From positions 1-56,107 of the forward strand of contig NZ_JADBEL010000011.1 of NCBI RefSeq assembly GCF_014873855.1: 56,107 bases of DNA. Reading direction: 5' to 3'. Below, one piece after another: positions 16,983 to 25,145 of this stretch. A program made the position numbers and the translations under genes. A model generated the notes under the pieces. The model was not told the DNA's origin, searched no databases, and saw nothing but the letters and a program-made list of their open reading frames with translations. The DNA comes from Sporosarcina limicola. GTDB taxonomy: Bacteria; Bacillota; Bacilli; Bacillales_A; Planococcaceae. Position 1 is the first letter of the stretch; each line of letters opens with the position of its first letter.

Positions 16983-17102
16983 TCAAGCAGGGGAACGATG
17001 TGGTTCAGTAACTTTCTCGTCATTAGTTGTAATGATGGGAGAAGTGATGTTTGAGTGGCAAAGTGCAAACACTAAAGAAGTCACCACTTTTTTCATTTTC
17101 AT
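16983..17102 (-). CDS. NprX/Phr-like signalling pre-propeptide overlapping the RRNPP regulator
   Basis: A 39-residue gene with ATG at 17102-17100, overlapping the regulator's TGA as ATGA. AGGAGG (17112-17107) lies inside the last codons of the regulator gene, 4 nt from this ATG and 10 nt from the next ATG two codons on. The product starts MKMKKVVTSLVFALC, a basic N-terminus plus hydrophobic core like a secretion signal, and continues with a polar tail ending TEPHRSPA. This is the classic build of Phr, NprX and AimP precursors, which are exported, trimmed to a short C-terminal peptide and re-imported to bind the TPR regulator. The mature peptide is not predictable with certainty. Confidence 0.75.
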   Translation of the reverse strand: MKMKKVVTSLVFALCHSNITSPIITTNDEKVTEPHRSPA

Positions 17103-18376
17103 AATACCTCCTTATATATTTTTTTTATTGCATGTAAACATAATTTGTTTAAATTGTACGCTTTTTTATATTGCATTATTTTCGCGTAATACTCCGCAAA
17201 TTCTTCCGTAATTCCTTTCAAGCACTTCCAATGTTCATGTTTTAAATAGTAGTCAGCACATTGCTGGATGAGTGCTTCATAGTCAGAACTTTGGTTTCGC
17301 AGCAAGCATAACTTACCTTCAATGACTTGCAAATGGATTTCATCCAACTTAGTTGTACAAGCATTTTTCGCCAGTTCGAAAGCATCTCCAACTGCATCCA
17401 AGTCCTTTGTTCTCAGCAGTATTTTCAGTTTGACATGATAAGAAATGAACAAATCATCGGGATTATGATCTTTTTTTAATGAGATGCATCGATTGATAGC
17501 TTCTAGGGCTTGATCATATTGTTCTTTCTCCCTATAAATAAGGGCAGAGTTATGAAGTAGCGTTAAATATGTTTTTTCAGTCTCGTCGTTTAAAATGTTT
17601 AAACCTTTGTGAATGTAAAGTTCCGCATTGTCGAAGTCATTTAGTAATTTGTACAGTACGGCCAGTAAATTATAGCATTCAGCTGTTTTTTTCCAATTAT
17701 GAAGGTTTAAATAATGGTCTTTAGATTGCTCTGCGTAGACAAGTGCCCCCGTATAGTCGTGGAGATAGTAGTGTGCTAACGCGATATTAAAAGTAAGACG
17801 CGCGTGAAGTGAAGCATCGTCATTCATCTTGAGTATACAACTAAAAAATTGGATGCTTTCTTTGTGATTCTTTTTAATGTAGTGATATAGACCAGAAATA
17901 TAATTATACTTTTCCCGGATTGAGGCACTTAAAGTCGTTAAAAGTTCTAGATCTACATATGGAATAATCGTATCTGAATAATATCTTCCGAAAGTATCAT
18001 AGTCGCCAGCTTTAAAGAAATCGGTGCACCTCAGCAAATTAAAGTGTAATTCCTGTTGCAATGAAGGAATGTACTCGAAACTTTTTTTATGTTCCTCAAA
18101 GAAGAACCGTGCATTTTCTATCTCTTCTGCGTCTAATAAGTCTTCGTATTGGTCCAACAATACCGTCATGTCCTCATCAATAACACTTTGATTTATTAAA
18201 TAAGTAGAAGGAACGGATAAACGCTCCGCTAATAATTTAAGTGTACCCTCAAGTGGTGCATAACGCCCCCCCTCGATATTACTATAATGAGAATCAGAAG
18301 TGATGCCATCGCTTACTTTAGCTTGGGTCATTCCTCTTAATCTTCTTAGTCCCTTCAATCTTTTTCCGATATGCAA
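17099..18376 (-). CDS. RRNPP (NprR-like) HTH-TPR transcriptional regulator
   Basis: A 425-residue protein: an XRE helix-turn-helix at 1-60 (IGKRLKGLRRLRGMTQAKVS, then HYSNIEGGRYAPLEGTLKLL), followed by about nine tetratricopeptide-like helical pairs (for example FNIALAHYYLHDYTGALVYA, CYNLLAVLYKLLNDFDNAEL, ALIYREKEQYDQALEAINRC). The length and order match NprR of the Bacillus cereus group (about 423 residues). TTG 18376 is the start, 6 nt after AAAGGAGGTGA. It overlaps the downstream peptide gene, as nprR and nprX do. A perfect palindrome abuts its ribosome binding site, suggesting autoregulation. It is divergent from the biosynthetic operon starting at 19841, its likely target. Confidence 0.88.
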   Translation of the reverse strand: MHIGKRLKGLRRLRGMTQAKVSDGITSDSHYSNIEGGRYAPLEGTLKLLAERLSVPSTYLINQSVIDEDMTVLLDQYEDLLDAEEIENARFFFEEHKKSFEYIPSLQQELHFNLLRCTDFFKAGDYDTFGRYYSDTIIPYVDLELLTTLSASIREKYNYISGLYHYIKKNHKESIQFFSCILKMNDDASLHARLTFNIALAHYYLHDYTGALVYAEQSKDHYLNLHNWKKTAECYNLLAVLYKLLNDFDNAELYIHKGLNILNDETEKTYLTLLHNSALIYREKEQYDQALEAINRCISLKKDHNPDDLFISYHVKLKILLRTKDLDAVGDAFELAKNACTTKLDEIHLQVIEGKLCLLRNQSSDYEALIQQCADYYLKHEHWKCLKGITEEFAEYYAKIMQYKKAYNLNKLCLHAIKKIYKEVL

Positions 18377-18390
18377 AGAAATTCACCTCC

Positions 18391-18419
18391 TTTTATTTTT
18401 AATCGTATTAAAAATAAAA
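18391..18419. promoter_or_regulatory. 29-bp perfect palindrome, candidate operator of the RRNPP regulator
   Basis: TTTTATTTTTAAT (18391-18403), spacer CGT, ATTAAAAATAAAA (18407-18419): two perfect 13-bp arms. It directly abuts the regulator's ribosome binding site on the minus strand. No T-run asymmetry suggests a terminator, so an operator for the XRE domain, or an RNA hairpin sequestering the ribosome binding site, are the alternatives. Confidence 0.6.
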
Positions 18420-19300
18420 CCTTGGATTATTTAATAGGCTATATGGTAAAGAGAAGACTTATATAATCAGAGCCGTAGAACATTGGTATTTATAATAAGA
18501 TTACCCCTCAATTAAGAATCATAATAATTAGAAAGTTAAACTTGAATATGCGGATTATTGATTTATAAGTATTATATGTAATATTATAGGGGACTTTAAG
18601 CGTAGTCAATATTATTGTTGAAAAATAAAGATGCAAACGATTATTTCGACGCCATGTATACATTATGTCTGTTGAATCAGCAAAGCTTTTGGATGATGGG
18701 ATACTGGACAATAACCTTTTAAATATAAGGATACACGGATTGATCATGAAACAACAACTAGCTATTTTTTCTACACGATGACAAGGAAAACGAGGGCTTT
18801 TGCATTTTAGCGACAAAGATTTATTTCTTTATTAAAATGATTTACTTACAGAGGGCTACTACTTGAAAGCATTCAATCGACTCCTGGCTCACCTTTTTTG
18901 TTAATGAGCCTTTCCCCTGAAAAACTTGGAAAACTACGTTTTGAGTGAGGTTGTGGTTGTGGATAATCTATGTATAGATATAGTACAACGATCAGTAGTG
19001 TAGGTTTAATAGATCATAATATTCTTAAAAAAGTAGATACTACACAATATTATTGGTAGATAATCGAGGGGAGGGTGAAACTAGCTTACTCAATCAGTTT
19101 TCATGAATCTTTTGTGTTCATACAAATGTTTCTTATATTTCTGGTCTTTAAATAGAGGAATAGAGCAATTCATATAACCTACTTTTACAATATTCATAAT
19201 AAAGAGTATGTGTTATATTGAAGTTGTTGAATACTACGATTTATGTAAGAAAGTGGTTGAATTTTGCGGATTCAACGCCGATAACCGTCTAAAAAACGGT
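18420..19300. other. AT-rich non-coding stretch between the regulator and the biosynthetic operon
   Basis: About 880 bp without a supported gene. A minus-strand frame at 18508-18816 lacks a ribosome binding site and has an irregular composition. GGCTCA...TGAGCC (about 18886-18907) forms a 6-bp stem. GAGGGGAGGG at 19067-19076 looks like an orphan ribosome binding site, with only a 25-codon frame behind it. It probably contains the regulator promoter on the minus strand. Confidence 0.4.
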
Positions 19301-19304
19301 ATCG

Positions 19305-19617
19305 GGGGGTCTTTTTTAAAGACAATGACGGGCATGAAATCCGTGTAGTGACAAGTTTGTTTAACGCGTCCGCGGAAGTAATTGCTAGCATATATATAGA
19401 GCACGCTGGGGAATTGAGTCTTTTTTTGACGAATCGAAATAATCTGAATGTTCCTGTGATATTTGGAACGCTAAAAATGCTGTTTTTAACCAACTTTTTG
19501 CGGTACTGGTTGTATATAGTGCTGCTAATATGGCATTTTCAACAACCAGAATACTCCATAAGTTGGGCCAAAACGATTTGCCACGTCTTTTGAATGATTG
19601 TTCTTAGATGATACATT
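19305..19617 (+). mobile_element. decayed transposase C-terminal remnant (IS4-type)
   Basis: Two frames joined by a frameshift near 19470-19480 give a transposase-like tail: DNDGHEIRVVTSLF and SAEVIASIYIEHAGELSLFL, followed in another frame by KNAVFNQLFAVLVVY and NMAFSTTRILHKLGQNDL to a stop at 19615. The text SAxxIAxxYxxRWxIExFFK...LNVxxxFGTxKNAVxNQLFxxL is the C-terminal signature of IS4-type transposases, here with several substitutions (the RW..E..FFK section is corrupt). A dead element at the left edge of the biosynthetic operon. Confidence 0.6.
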
Positions 19618-19665
19618 GCCGTTTATTTGGAAGGACGCAGTGGCTTTCTTTTTGTTTTATTAATT

Positions 19666-19722
19666 AGCGTACAGCAGGAGCTCACCTATTTCCGCTATGC
19701 TCCTATTACCTAGCTAATCGGA
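19666..19722. promoter_or_regulatory. imperfect hairpin in the operon leader
   Basis: GGAGC and GCTCC pair around a 19-nt loop, with TTAGC/GCTAA able to extend the stem outside. It lies 120 nt before the first operon gene and is not followed by a T-run. Its role is unknown. Confidence 0.3.
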
Positions 19723-19840
19723 AGGAGAATGAAATTACAATCTATTAGGGAAATTACTATTCAGCGCATTCTTAATCTTAAAAGATTGTAGTTTAGTAGT
19801 GAAATTTAATCAATGATGGATAGGAGGTATGTTGCACTTG

Positions 19841-20395
19841 ATGAATTTGAAAGCAATAGTTGTTAAAGATAAAGAAAAGTTAAATGAAATTTATAAGTTA
19901 CGATACGATACATTTGTTGTGGAGCAACAATCTGCCCCAATTTCCTTTTATCCGAATGGATTATTAAAGGATGATATTGATAGCGATGGTTTTCATATAG
20001 GTTGTTATTTGAATGAAGAGTTGGTAGGTTGTATTACTTTAATAAAAAAAGAAAATAAACCTTTAATGGCTGAAAGGATCCATCAGCTAAGAAGTTTTCC
20101 AAACAACATATATGCGGAAGTAATGAGATTAATTATAGTAGAGAATCCTGAGGTAAATAATTTTGGTGTAAAGGCAAAAGTGCTAGGTGAATTATTGGAA
20201 AGAATAAAAGAAATTGTAGTTCAAGAACAGATTACACACATATACCTACAAAGCACTAAGAGTTCTCAAAAAATATATGAAAGTCTAGGCTTCGAACAAA
20301 TTGGTAGTTATAAAATGTATGAAGGTATATCAAATGAATGTCCTATGCTTTTAGATATTAACAATACAAATAATAGAATTTTTAAGGAGGAGTAA
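19841..20395 (+). CDS. GNAT-fold N-acyltransferase (FeeM/autoinducer-synthase-like)
   Basis: About 185 residues of GNAT fold. The N-terminal part (EIYKLRYDTFVVEQQSAP) matches the YxLRYxVFVxE region shared by acyl-homoserine-lactone synthases and FeeM-type N-acyl amino acid synthases, which take acyl groups from acyl-ACP. Further on are a core strand ELVGCITLIKK, EVMRLIIVENPE, and IYESLGFEQIG, the usual end of a GNAT domain. AGGAGG at 19822-19827 could serve TTG 19838 or ATG 19841; ATG 19829 is too close. First gene of the operon, directly before its own ACP, so an acyl-ACP donor is likely. The acceptor is unknown. Confidence 0.7.
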   Translation: MNLKAIVVKDKEKLNEIYKLRYDTFVVEQQSAPISFYPNGLLKDDIDSDGFHIGCYLNEELVGCITLIKKENKPLMAERIHQLRSFPNNIYAEVMRLIIVENPEVNNFGVKAKVLGELLERIKEIVVQEQITHIYLQSTKSSQKIYESLGFEQIGSYKMYEGISNECPMLLDINNTNNRIFKEE

Positions 20396-20397
20396 TA

Positions 20398-20646
20398 ATG
20401 AACGCTGAAAAAATAATAAATATTGAAAAAGTCAGAGCGATTATTGCAGAAGTTTTAGAAGTAGAAATAGATGAAGTAAAGGCAGAAACAGATTTAGTAG
20501 AAGAGCTGGATGCAGATTCTATGATGGCCCTAGAGATTATGGCAACGATAGAAAAAGAATTCAGGGTGAAAATACCAGAGAATGAAATTCAGAATTTTAC
20601 AACTCTAGATGCGATTATTAAAATAGTTGAAAAGGAAATGCGATAA
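20398..20646 (+). CDS. acyl carrier protein
   Basis: An 82-residue acidic helical protein with the phosphopantetheine attachment motif LDADSMMALEIM (Ser 41), slightly different from the DSL of primary-metabolism ACPs. It starts 2 nt after the previous gene behind AAGGAGGAGTAAT. It would tether intermediates for the ketosynthase, reductase and dehydratase that follow, and be activated by the AcpS-like enzyme at the operon end. The DSM motif and location separate it from the housekeeping AcpP. Confidence 0.92.
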   Translation: MNAEKIINIEKVRAIIAEVLEVEIDEVKAETDLVEELDADSMMALEIMATIEKEFRVKIPENEIQNFTTLDAIIKIVEKEMR

Positions 20647-21105
20647 ATGAATGGTGATATGTCTAAAAAAAAGCCTGCCCTATCTTTTCAAGAGATTTTG
20701 AAAATTATTCCTCAAAGATTTCCAATGATAATGATTGATAAAGTAATTGATATAAATAGTGAAAGTCTAGTTGCTATCAAAAATATTACAGGAAATGAAT
20801 TTTTCTTTGAAGGGCATTTTCCAGCTATTAAAATTTTTCCAGGAGTTTTATTGACGGAATCAATGGCTCAGGCAACTATTATTCTATTTAACAACTCTGG
20901 GCAGGATATGGATAGTAATTTGTTGCCTGTACTTTACCATACAGACGTGAGATTTAAGGAAGTTGTAGTACCGGGAGATCAACTAATGATACAGATAACG
21001 ATGCTAAAAAAAGTTGAAGGTTCGGCAATTGTTGAAGCTATTGCCACTGTAGAAGAAAAAGTTGTAGCTAAAGGAAAACTAACTTTTACTTTCAAAGAAC
21101 TTTAA
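20647..21105 (+). CDS. FabZ-like 3-hydroxyacyl-ACP dehydratase
   Basis: A 152-residue hot-dog-fold protein with the FabZ active site: IIPQRFPMIMIDKV, then FFFEGHFPAIKIFPGVLLTE, where His 57 and Glu 71 are the catalytic pair. The usual LPHRYP has become IPQRFP, a divergence seen in specialised-metabolism paralogues. The ATG immediately follows the TAA of the ACP gene; an internal ATG at 20659 with GGTGAT is an alternative start. It would remove water from 3-hydroxyacyl-ACP formed by the FabG-like enzyme. Confidence 0.88.
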   Translation: MNGDMSKKKPALSFQEILKIIPQRFPMIMIDKVIDINSESLVAIKNITGNEFFFEGHFPAIKIFPGVLLTESMAQATIILFNNSGQDMDSNLLPVLYHTDVRFKEVVVPGDQLMIQITMLKKVEGSAIVEAIATVEEKVVAKGKLTFTFKEL

Positions 21106-21119
21106 AGGTGGAATATAAT

Positions 21120-22313
21120 TTGAATAGAGTAGTAGTAACGGGTGTAGGAGTCATTACTTCAATTGGAGAAGACGTCGATACTTTTTGGGATTCTTGTATA
21201 AATGGAAAATCTGGAATAACAAAAATAGTGAAAGATAAACTGGAACTATTAACTCCTCAGTACGGTGGACAAATTCACAATTTTGATCCTGGAAAATATA
21301 TTTTTGAAAATGATTTTAATTCAATAGGGAGAGGAACCCAATTATTAATAGGCAGTTTGCGTCAAGCAATTCAGAGTTCTAAATTAAAAAAAGAGGACTA
21401 TCAGTTGGCAGATTTATTTGTAGGTACTACTATGGGAGAGGTCAGTGCAGAGACAACAAACCTAGATAGATTTCTTCAAAAGAAAAGTGAAAAGGCTTTT
21501 TTAGAACAAAACCAGTTAAAGAACATGTTGGTCTATGCTTCTAAAGAATTTGATATAAGAGGGTCCGGATTATTGAATACGAATGCGTGTGCAGCAGGAA
21601 ATTATTCTACAATTCAAGCCTTCGAGCAAATCCGAAATGGCAAAAATAAAATTGCAATATCCGCTGGCGCCGACCCGTTTGCTACAATTGCTTATTACGG
21701 ATTTAATAGATTAAATGCGATTTCTCCAGATAAGTGCAGACCATTTGATAAAAATAGAAAAGGAATGCAAGTGGCAGAAGGATCTGCGTGCTTGATTTTA
21801 GAAGATCTTGAACATGCTCTTGAAAGAGGGGCAGATATTTTAGCGGAGATAGTTGGTTATGGAGTGAGTAGTGATGCGTTCCATATTACTGCTCCACATC
21901 CAAAGTCATCAGGAATTATTAGGGCTACTAAAAATGCTTTAAACTACGCAAAGCTTGCTCCTTCGGAAATAGATTATATTAGTGCACATGGAACAGGCAC
22001 ATATGCAAATGATAAAGTTGAATCTTTTGCGATTAATGAAATATTCGGTGAGAATACCCCTGTAAGCTCGATAAAATCAATGTTGGGCCATTCAATGGGG
22101 GCGGCAAGCGCAATTGAAAGTGTAGTGAGCTGCTTGGCAATTAGAGATAACGTAGCACCACCAACTATAAATTTTGAAACTCCGGATGAGGAATGTCGAA
22201 TTGATTGCATTCCAAACGTATGTAGGGAGATGTCCATAAAAACAGTTGTTAATAACTCATATGCATTTGGTGGCACAAACGCAAGTGTTATTTTTAAAGA
22301 ATTCAGTAAATAG
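21120..22313 (+). CDS. beta-ketoacyl-ACP synthase (KAS II/type II PKS KS-alpha-like)
   Basis: A 397-residue ketosynthase with a full Cys-His-His triad: NTNACAAGNYS (Cys 157), SAHGTGTYANDK (His 290) and SMLGHSMGAAS (His 324), and the C-terminal NNSYAFGGTNAS. The N-terminus RVVVTGVGVITSIG is standard for FabF. TTG 21120 is chosen over GTG 21108 because AAAGGTGG ends 7 nt before it. It condenses ACP-bound acyl chains with malonyl-ACP. Immediately followed by a Cys-less homologue, so it probably works as the alpha half of a heterodimer. Confidence 0.9.
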   Translation: MNRVVVTGVGVITSIGEDVDTFWDSCINGKSGITKIVKDKLELLTPQYGGQIHNFDPGKYIFENDFNSIGRGTQLLIGSLRQAIQSSKLKKEDYQLADLFVGTTMGEVSAETTNLDRFLQKKSEKAFLEQNQLKNMLVYASKEFDIRGSGLLNTNACAAGNYSTIQAFEQIRNGKNKIAISAGADPFATIAYYGFNRLNAISPDKCRPFDKNRKGMQVAEGSACLILEDLEHALERGADILAEIVGYGVSSDAFHITAPHPKSSGIIRATKNALNYAKLAPSEIDYISAHGTGTYANDKVESFAINEIFGENTPVSSIKSMLGHSMGAASAIESVVSCLAIRDNVAPPTINFETPDEECRIDCIPNVCREMSIKTVVNNSYAFGGTNASVIFKEFSK

Positions 22314-22327
22314 TCGAGGTGATTTAT

Positions 22328-23329
22328 TTGGGTGAAATAGCAATTACAGGAATTGGTTGTATTACTCCCTGGGGTGATGAAATCTCATCATTAAGCAAGG
22401 CATTAATAATGAAGACACAGAATAATAGTATAAACCAGGTTGAAGACTTTGATGTGAAAAGATATATAATGAAAAAAGGATTACGTTCTCTTCAAAAGTC
22501 TACACAAATGGCTTTAGCTTCCACTCAGTTAGCTTTGAAGGATGCGCAGCATGACCTGAAGGATAATGAACATGATAGATTAGGAGTTTTTGTTGGTAAT
22601 TCAATGAGTTATCTAAATAATATAAGTGATTTTTTAGACGATGTTTATGAAGTGGGTGCGGAGCTTGTAAGTCCTATTAAATTTCCAAATACTGTGCTCA
22701 ATAATATATCGGGTTGGGTATCAATAGTTTTTGATGCCAAAGGTGTTAATAATACTGTGAATAGTGGTAATACATCTAGTCTTGATGCATTGTTACTAGC
22801 CAAAAATTATATTGAAAATGGAATAATTGATAAAGCTATTGTAGTAGGTGTCGAGGAGATAAATTTGGGTGTTTTGCATAATGAATTTAATGGAGGATTG
22901 CCAGATAGAAAAATGACAGAAGCATCAATTACTTTAATTTTGGAAAAAAGTGATCTTCAGAACAATAAGGTCTATGGGTATTTAGATGATATTTTTTCAT
23001 GGCAAGAGCACACATTTAATGAAAAAGATTATGCATATAACCTAGAGAAAATACTTTCTAAAATTACTTCAACTACTATCCGAGAAGTTTATTTTGGATC
23101 TAGCAATAGTTGCGATAAAGTAACTGAGAATGAAGTGAAAAAAATGTATGGTGACGATACAGATCAATACAATATTTCCTCTCATATAGGAATATCATAT
23201 GCTGTGTCAGGATTTATTAAAGTAGTATTATCTTTATTAAATGATGGAAAAAAAATTATTATTGAAACCAATGAGACAGGGAACAAATCTGTGCTATCGA
23301 TTGAATCTAAAAGGACGGGTAAAATATAA
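22328..23329 (+). CDS. ketosynthase-like protein without catalytic Cys (chain-length-factor-like, KS-beta)
   Basis: A 333-residue thiolase-fold protein, about 65 residues shorter than its neighbour. The N-terminus AITGIGCITPWGDE and LGVFVGNSMSYL align with ketosynthases, but the active-site segment reads NNTVNSGNTSSLDALLL (about 142-157), with no Cys, and the two catalytic His motifs are missing as well. This is the pattern of chain-length factors, which pair with KS-alpha in type II PKS and set chain length. TTG 22328 follows GAGGTGAT. It overlaps the FabG-like start by one base, as TAATG. KS-beta role is an inference from sequence and order. Confidence 0.75.
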   Translation: MGEIAITGIGCITPWGDEISSLSKALIMKTQNNSINQVEDFDVKRYIMKKGLRSLQKSTQMALASTQLALKDAQHDLKDNEHDRLGVFVGNSMSYLNNISDFLDDVYEVGAELVSPIKFPNTVLNNISGWVSIVFDAKGVNNTVNSGNTSSLDALLLAKNYIENGIIDKAIVVGVEEINLGVLHNEFNGGLPDRKMTEASITLILEKSDLQNNKVYGYLDDIFSWQEHTFNEKDYAYNLEKILSKITSTTIREVYFGSSNSCDKVTENEVKKMYGDDTDQYNISSHIGISYAVSGFIKVVLSLLNDGKKIIIETNETGNKSVLSIESKRTGKI

Positions 23330-24042
23330 TGTCAAAAATTGCTTTAGTTACTGGTGGGTCAAGAGGTATAGGTGAAGCTATAGTAAAAGATTTAGCCTCT
23401 AAAGGGTGGACGGTTTATTTTACTTATAAAAGCAATGTTGAGAGGGCTAAAGAAATAGAACAATATGCAAATAACATTTTTTCTTATCAAGTAGATGTGA
23501 GTGATTATGATGCGGCAAAATTAATTGTAAATAAAATAATATCAAATAGTGGCAAAATTGATTGTTTAATTAACAATGCAGGTATTACCATGGACAAGAC
23601 AATTGGATTTATGAACAAAAAAAGTTGGAATTCAGTGATTGAGACAAACCTTTATGGAACTTTTAATTACTGTAAATTTGTGTCGAAAGAGATGATTAGC
23701 CGAAAAAAGGGCACGATAATAAATATCTCTTCTGTTTCAGGGTTAGTAGGTATTCCTGGACAAACAAATTATTCAGCGTCGAAAGCCGGTATTTTAGGAT
23801 TTACAAAAGCCTTATCTAAAGAATTAGGGCGTTATGGGATTAGAGTAAATGCTATTTGTCCAGGATTTATCAGCACAGAAATGACAGAAAATATAGAAAG
23901 TGAAGAATTGATTAAACAAATTTCTCTTGGGAGAATAGGAGAAACAAAAGATATTACTGGAGTTATTAATTTCTTATTAGATGATGCATCTTCTTATATT
24001 ACAGGTCAAGAAATAATAATTGACGGGGGGTTATCTATTTAA
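23329..24042 (+). CDS. FabG-like 3-oxoacyl-ACP reductase
   Basis: A 237-residue short-chain dehydrogenase: the NADPH-binding TGGSRGIGEAIV, the INNAGIT structural motif, catalytic Ser in INISSVSGLVG and Tyr-x3-Lys in YSASKAG, then the C-terminal ITGQEIIIDGG. All catalytic residues are intact. It would reduce the 3-oxoacyl-ACP made by the KS pair, working with the FabZ-like dehydratase in the same operon. Starts on the TAATG junction with the previous gene and ends in another TAATG, so translation is tightly coupled. Confidence 0.92.
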   Translation: MSKIALVTGGSRGIGEAIVKDLASKGWTVYFTYKSNVERAKEIEQYANNIFSYQVDVSDYDAAKLIVNKIISNSGKIDCLINNAGITMDKTIGFMNKKSWNSVIETNLYGTFNYCKFVSKEMISRKKGTIINISSVSGLVGIPGQTNYSASKAGILGFTKALSKELGRYGIRVNAICPGFISTEMTENIESEELIKQISLGRIGETKDITGVINFLLDDASSYITGQEIIIDGGLSI

Positions 24043-25124
24043 TGGACATTATTATTCATAAAAAATACAATAATATAGCCAAAGAGCACAGAGAGATTAT
24101 TGAGGAAAACTTTTTGAATTCAAATGAGTTCTCGAAAGAATGGTTTTTATTTCTAGAGAAATCATTACCTGAATATGAACCTCTTTATATTATTGGTTTG
24201 ATGAACAATAATATTGTTAATTTTTGCACAGGATATAATATTAAAAAGTTAGATATGAGACTTTATTTATCAGGAATATCAAAGACTATAGTTAACTTCC
24301 TAGAAAGGATTCACTTAAATCTATTTAAGTTTAATGTAGTTTTTTTAACAAATCCATTGTCTAATTACTGTGGTATAAAAAGTGAAAATTACTCTTCTTT
24401 TAATGAATTCATGGAAAAGTCTAAAAGGAAAATTTATAGGGAACTAAAATCGGCTTCTATTTTTGCGAACAATATCTATGATGAGGAATTGAGCGAAAAT
24501 TTGTCTGAAAGTGGTTTTATTAAGATCCCTTTCTATCCTAACACAGTATTAAATACAGCCTATGAAACCTTTGATTCTTATTTAGCAAGTTTAAATAAGA
24601 AGAAGAGGTGGGATGTTAGAAATAAAATTAAAATATTTAATAATTACGGGGCAGAAATTCATATGATGGATAATAAAGATATTGGCGATTTCGATGATAT
24701 ATATATGTTATATAAAAATACATCTCAAAAGAATGATGACTTCCCAAATCTTATTAATTATTCTAAAGAAACATTTTGTAATTGGAAAGATATGAGTAAC
24801 GCTTATAAATGGATAATAATAAAAGTTAAAGAAAGAGTCATAGGATTTGCTTTGTTAGTAAAAGAAGAAAATTTTTTATTATTTAAACATGTTGGATTAG
24901 ATTATAAGGATTCAAAAGAATGCTACGCGTATTTTAATTTATATTATGCTGCAATAAAATATGCTATCGAAGGTAATTATCAATTTATGTACTGTGGAAC
25001 AACTACTTATGATACAAAGAAAAGCCTTGGGTGTGAATTAGTAGAGACAAGTTCTTACATTTCCTTTAAAAGCAAATATGTTCAAAAGATTATAACACGT
25101 ATTTTAACAAGAGCGTTTAAATAA
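24042..25124 (+). CDS. FemAB-like/GNAT-fold acyltransferase
   Basis: A 360-residue protein resembling the peptidogalycan/FemAB-like acyltransferase family (PF04339 or PF13480). The segment SFDSYLASLNKKKRWDVRNK (residues about 180-200 region) followed by KWIIIKVKERVIGFALLVK and a long ALxYY-type helix IKYAIEGNYQFMYCGTTTYD is typical: the C-terminal GNAT-like lobe transfers an acyl or aminoacyl group. The surrounding pathway suggests that it joins the finished acyl chain to an amine or amino acid, or adds a second acyl group. The family does not give the substrate. It starts in the TAATG junction of the reductase gene. Confidence 0.6.
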   Translation: MDIIIHKKYNNIAKEHREIIEENFLNSNEFSKEWFLFLEKSLPEYEPLYIIGLMNNNIVNFCTGYNIKKLDMRLYLSGISKTIVNFLERIHLNLFKFNVVFLTNPLSNYCGIKSENYSSFNEFMEKSKRKIYRELKSASIFANNIYDEELSENLSESGFIKIPFYPNTVLNTAYETFDSYLASLNKKKRWDVRNKIKIFNNYGAEIHMMDNKDIGDFDDIYMLYKNTSQKNDDFPNLINYSKETFCNWKDMSNAYKWIIIKVKERVIGFALLVKEENFLLFKHVGLDYKDSKECYAYFNLYYAAIKYAIEGNYQFMYCGTTTYDTKKSLGCELVETSSYISFKSKYVQKIITRILTRAFK

Positions 25125-25145
25125 AATTGAATCGGTGGTGAAAAA

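Noticed and set aside
18508..18816. Minus-strand 102-codon frame between the regulator and the biosynthetic operon
   Set aside because: No ribosome binding site, unusual composition with many rare residues, and not protein-like; regarded as chance in AT-rich DNA.
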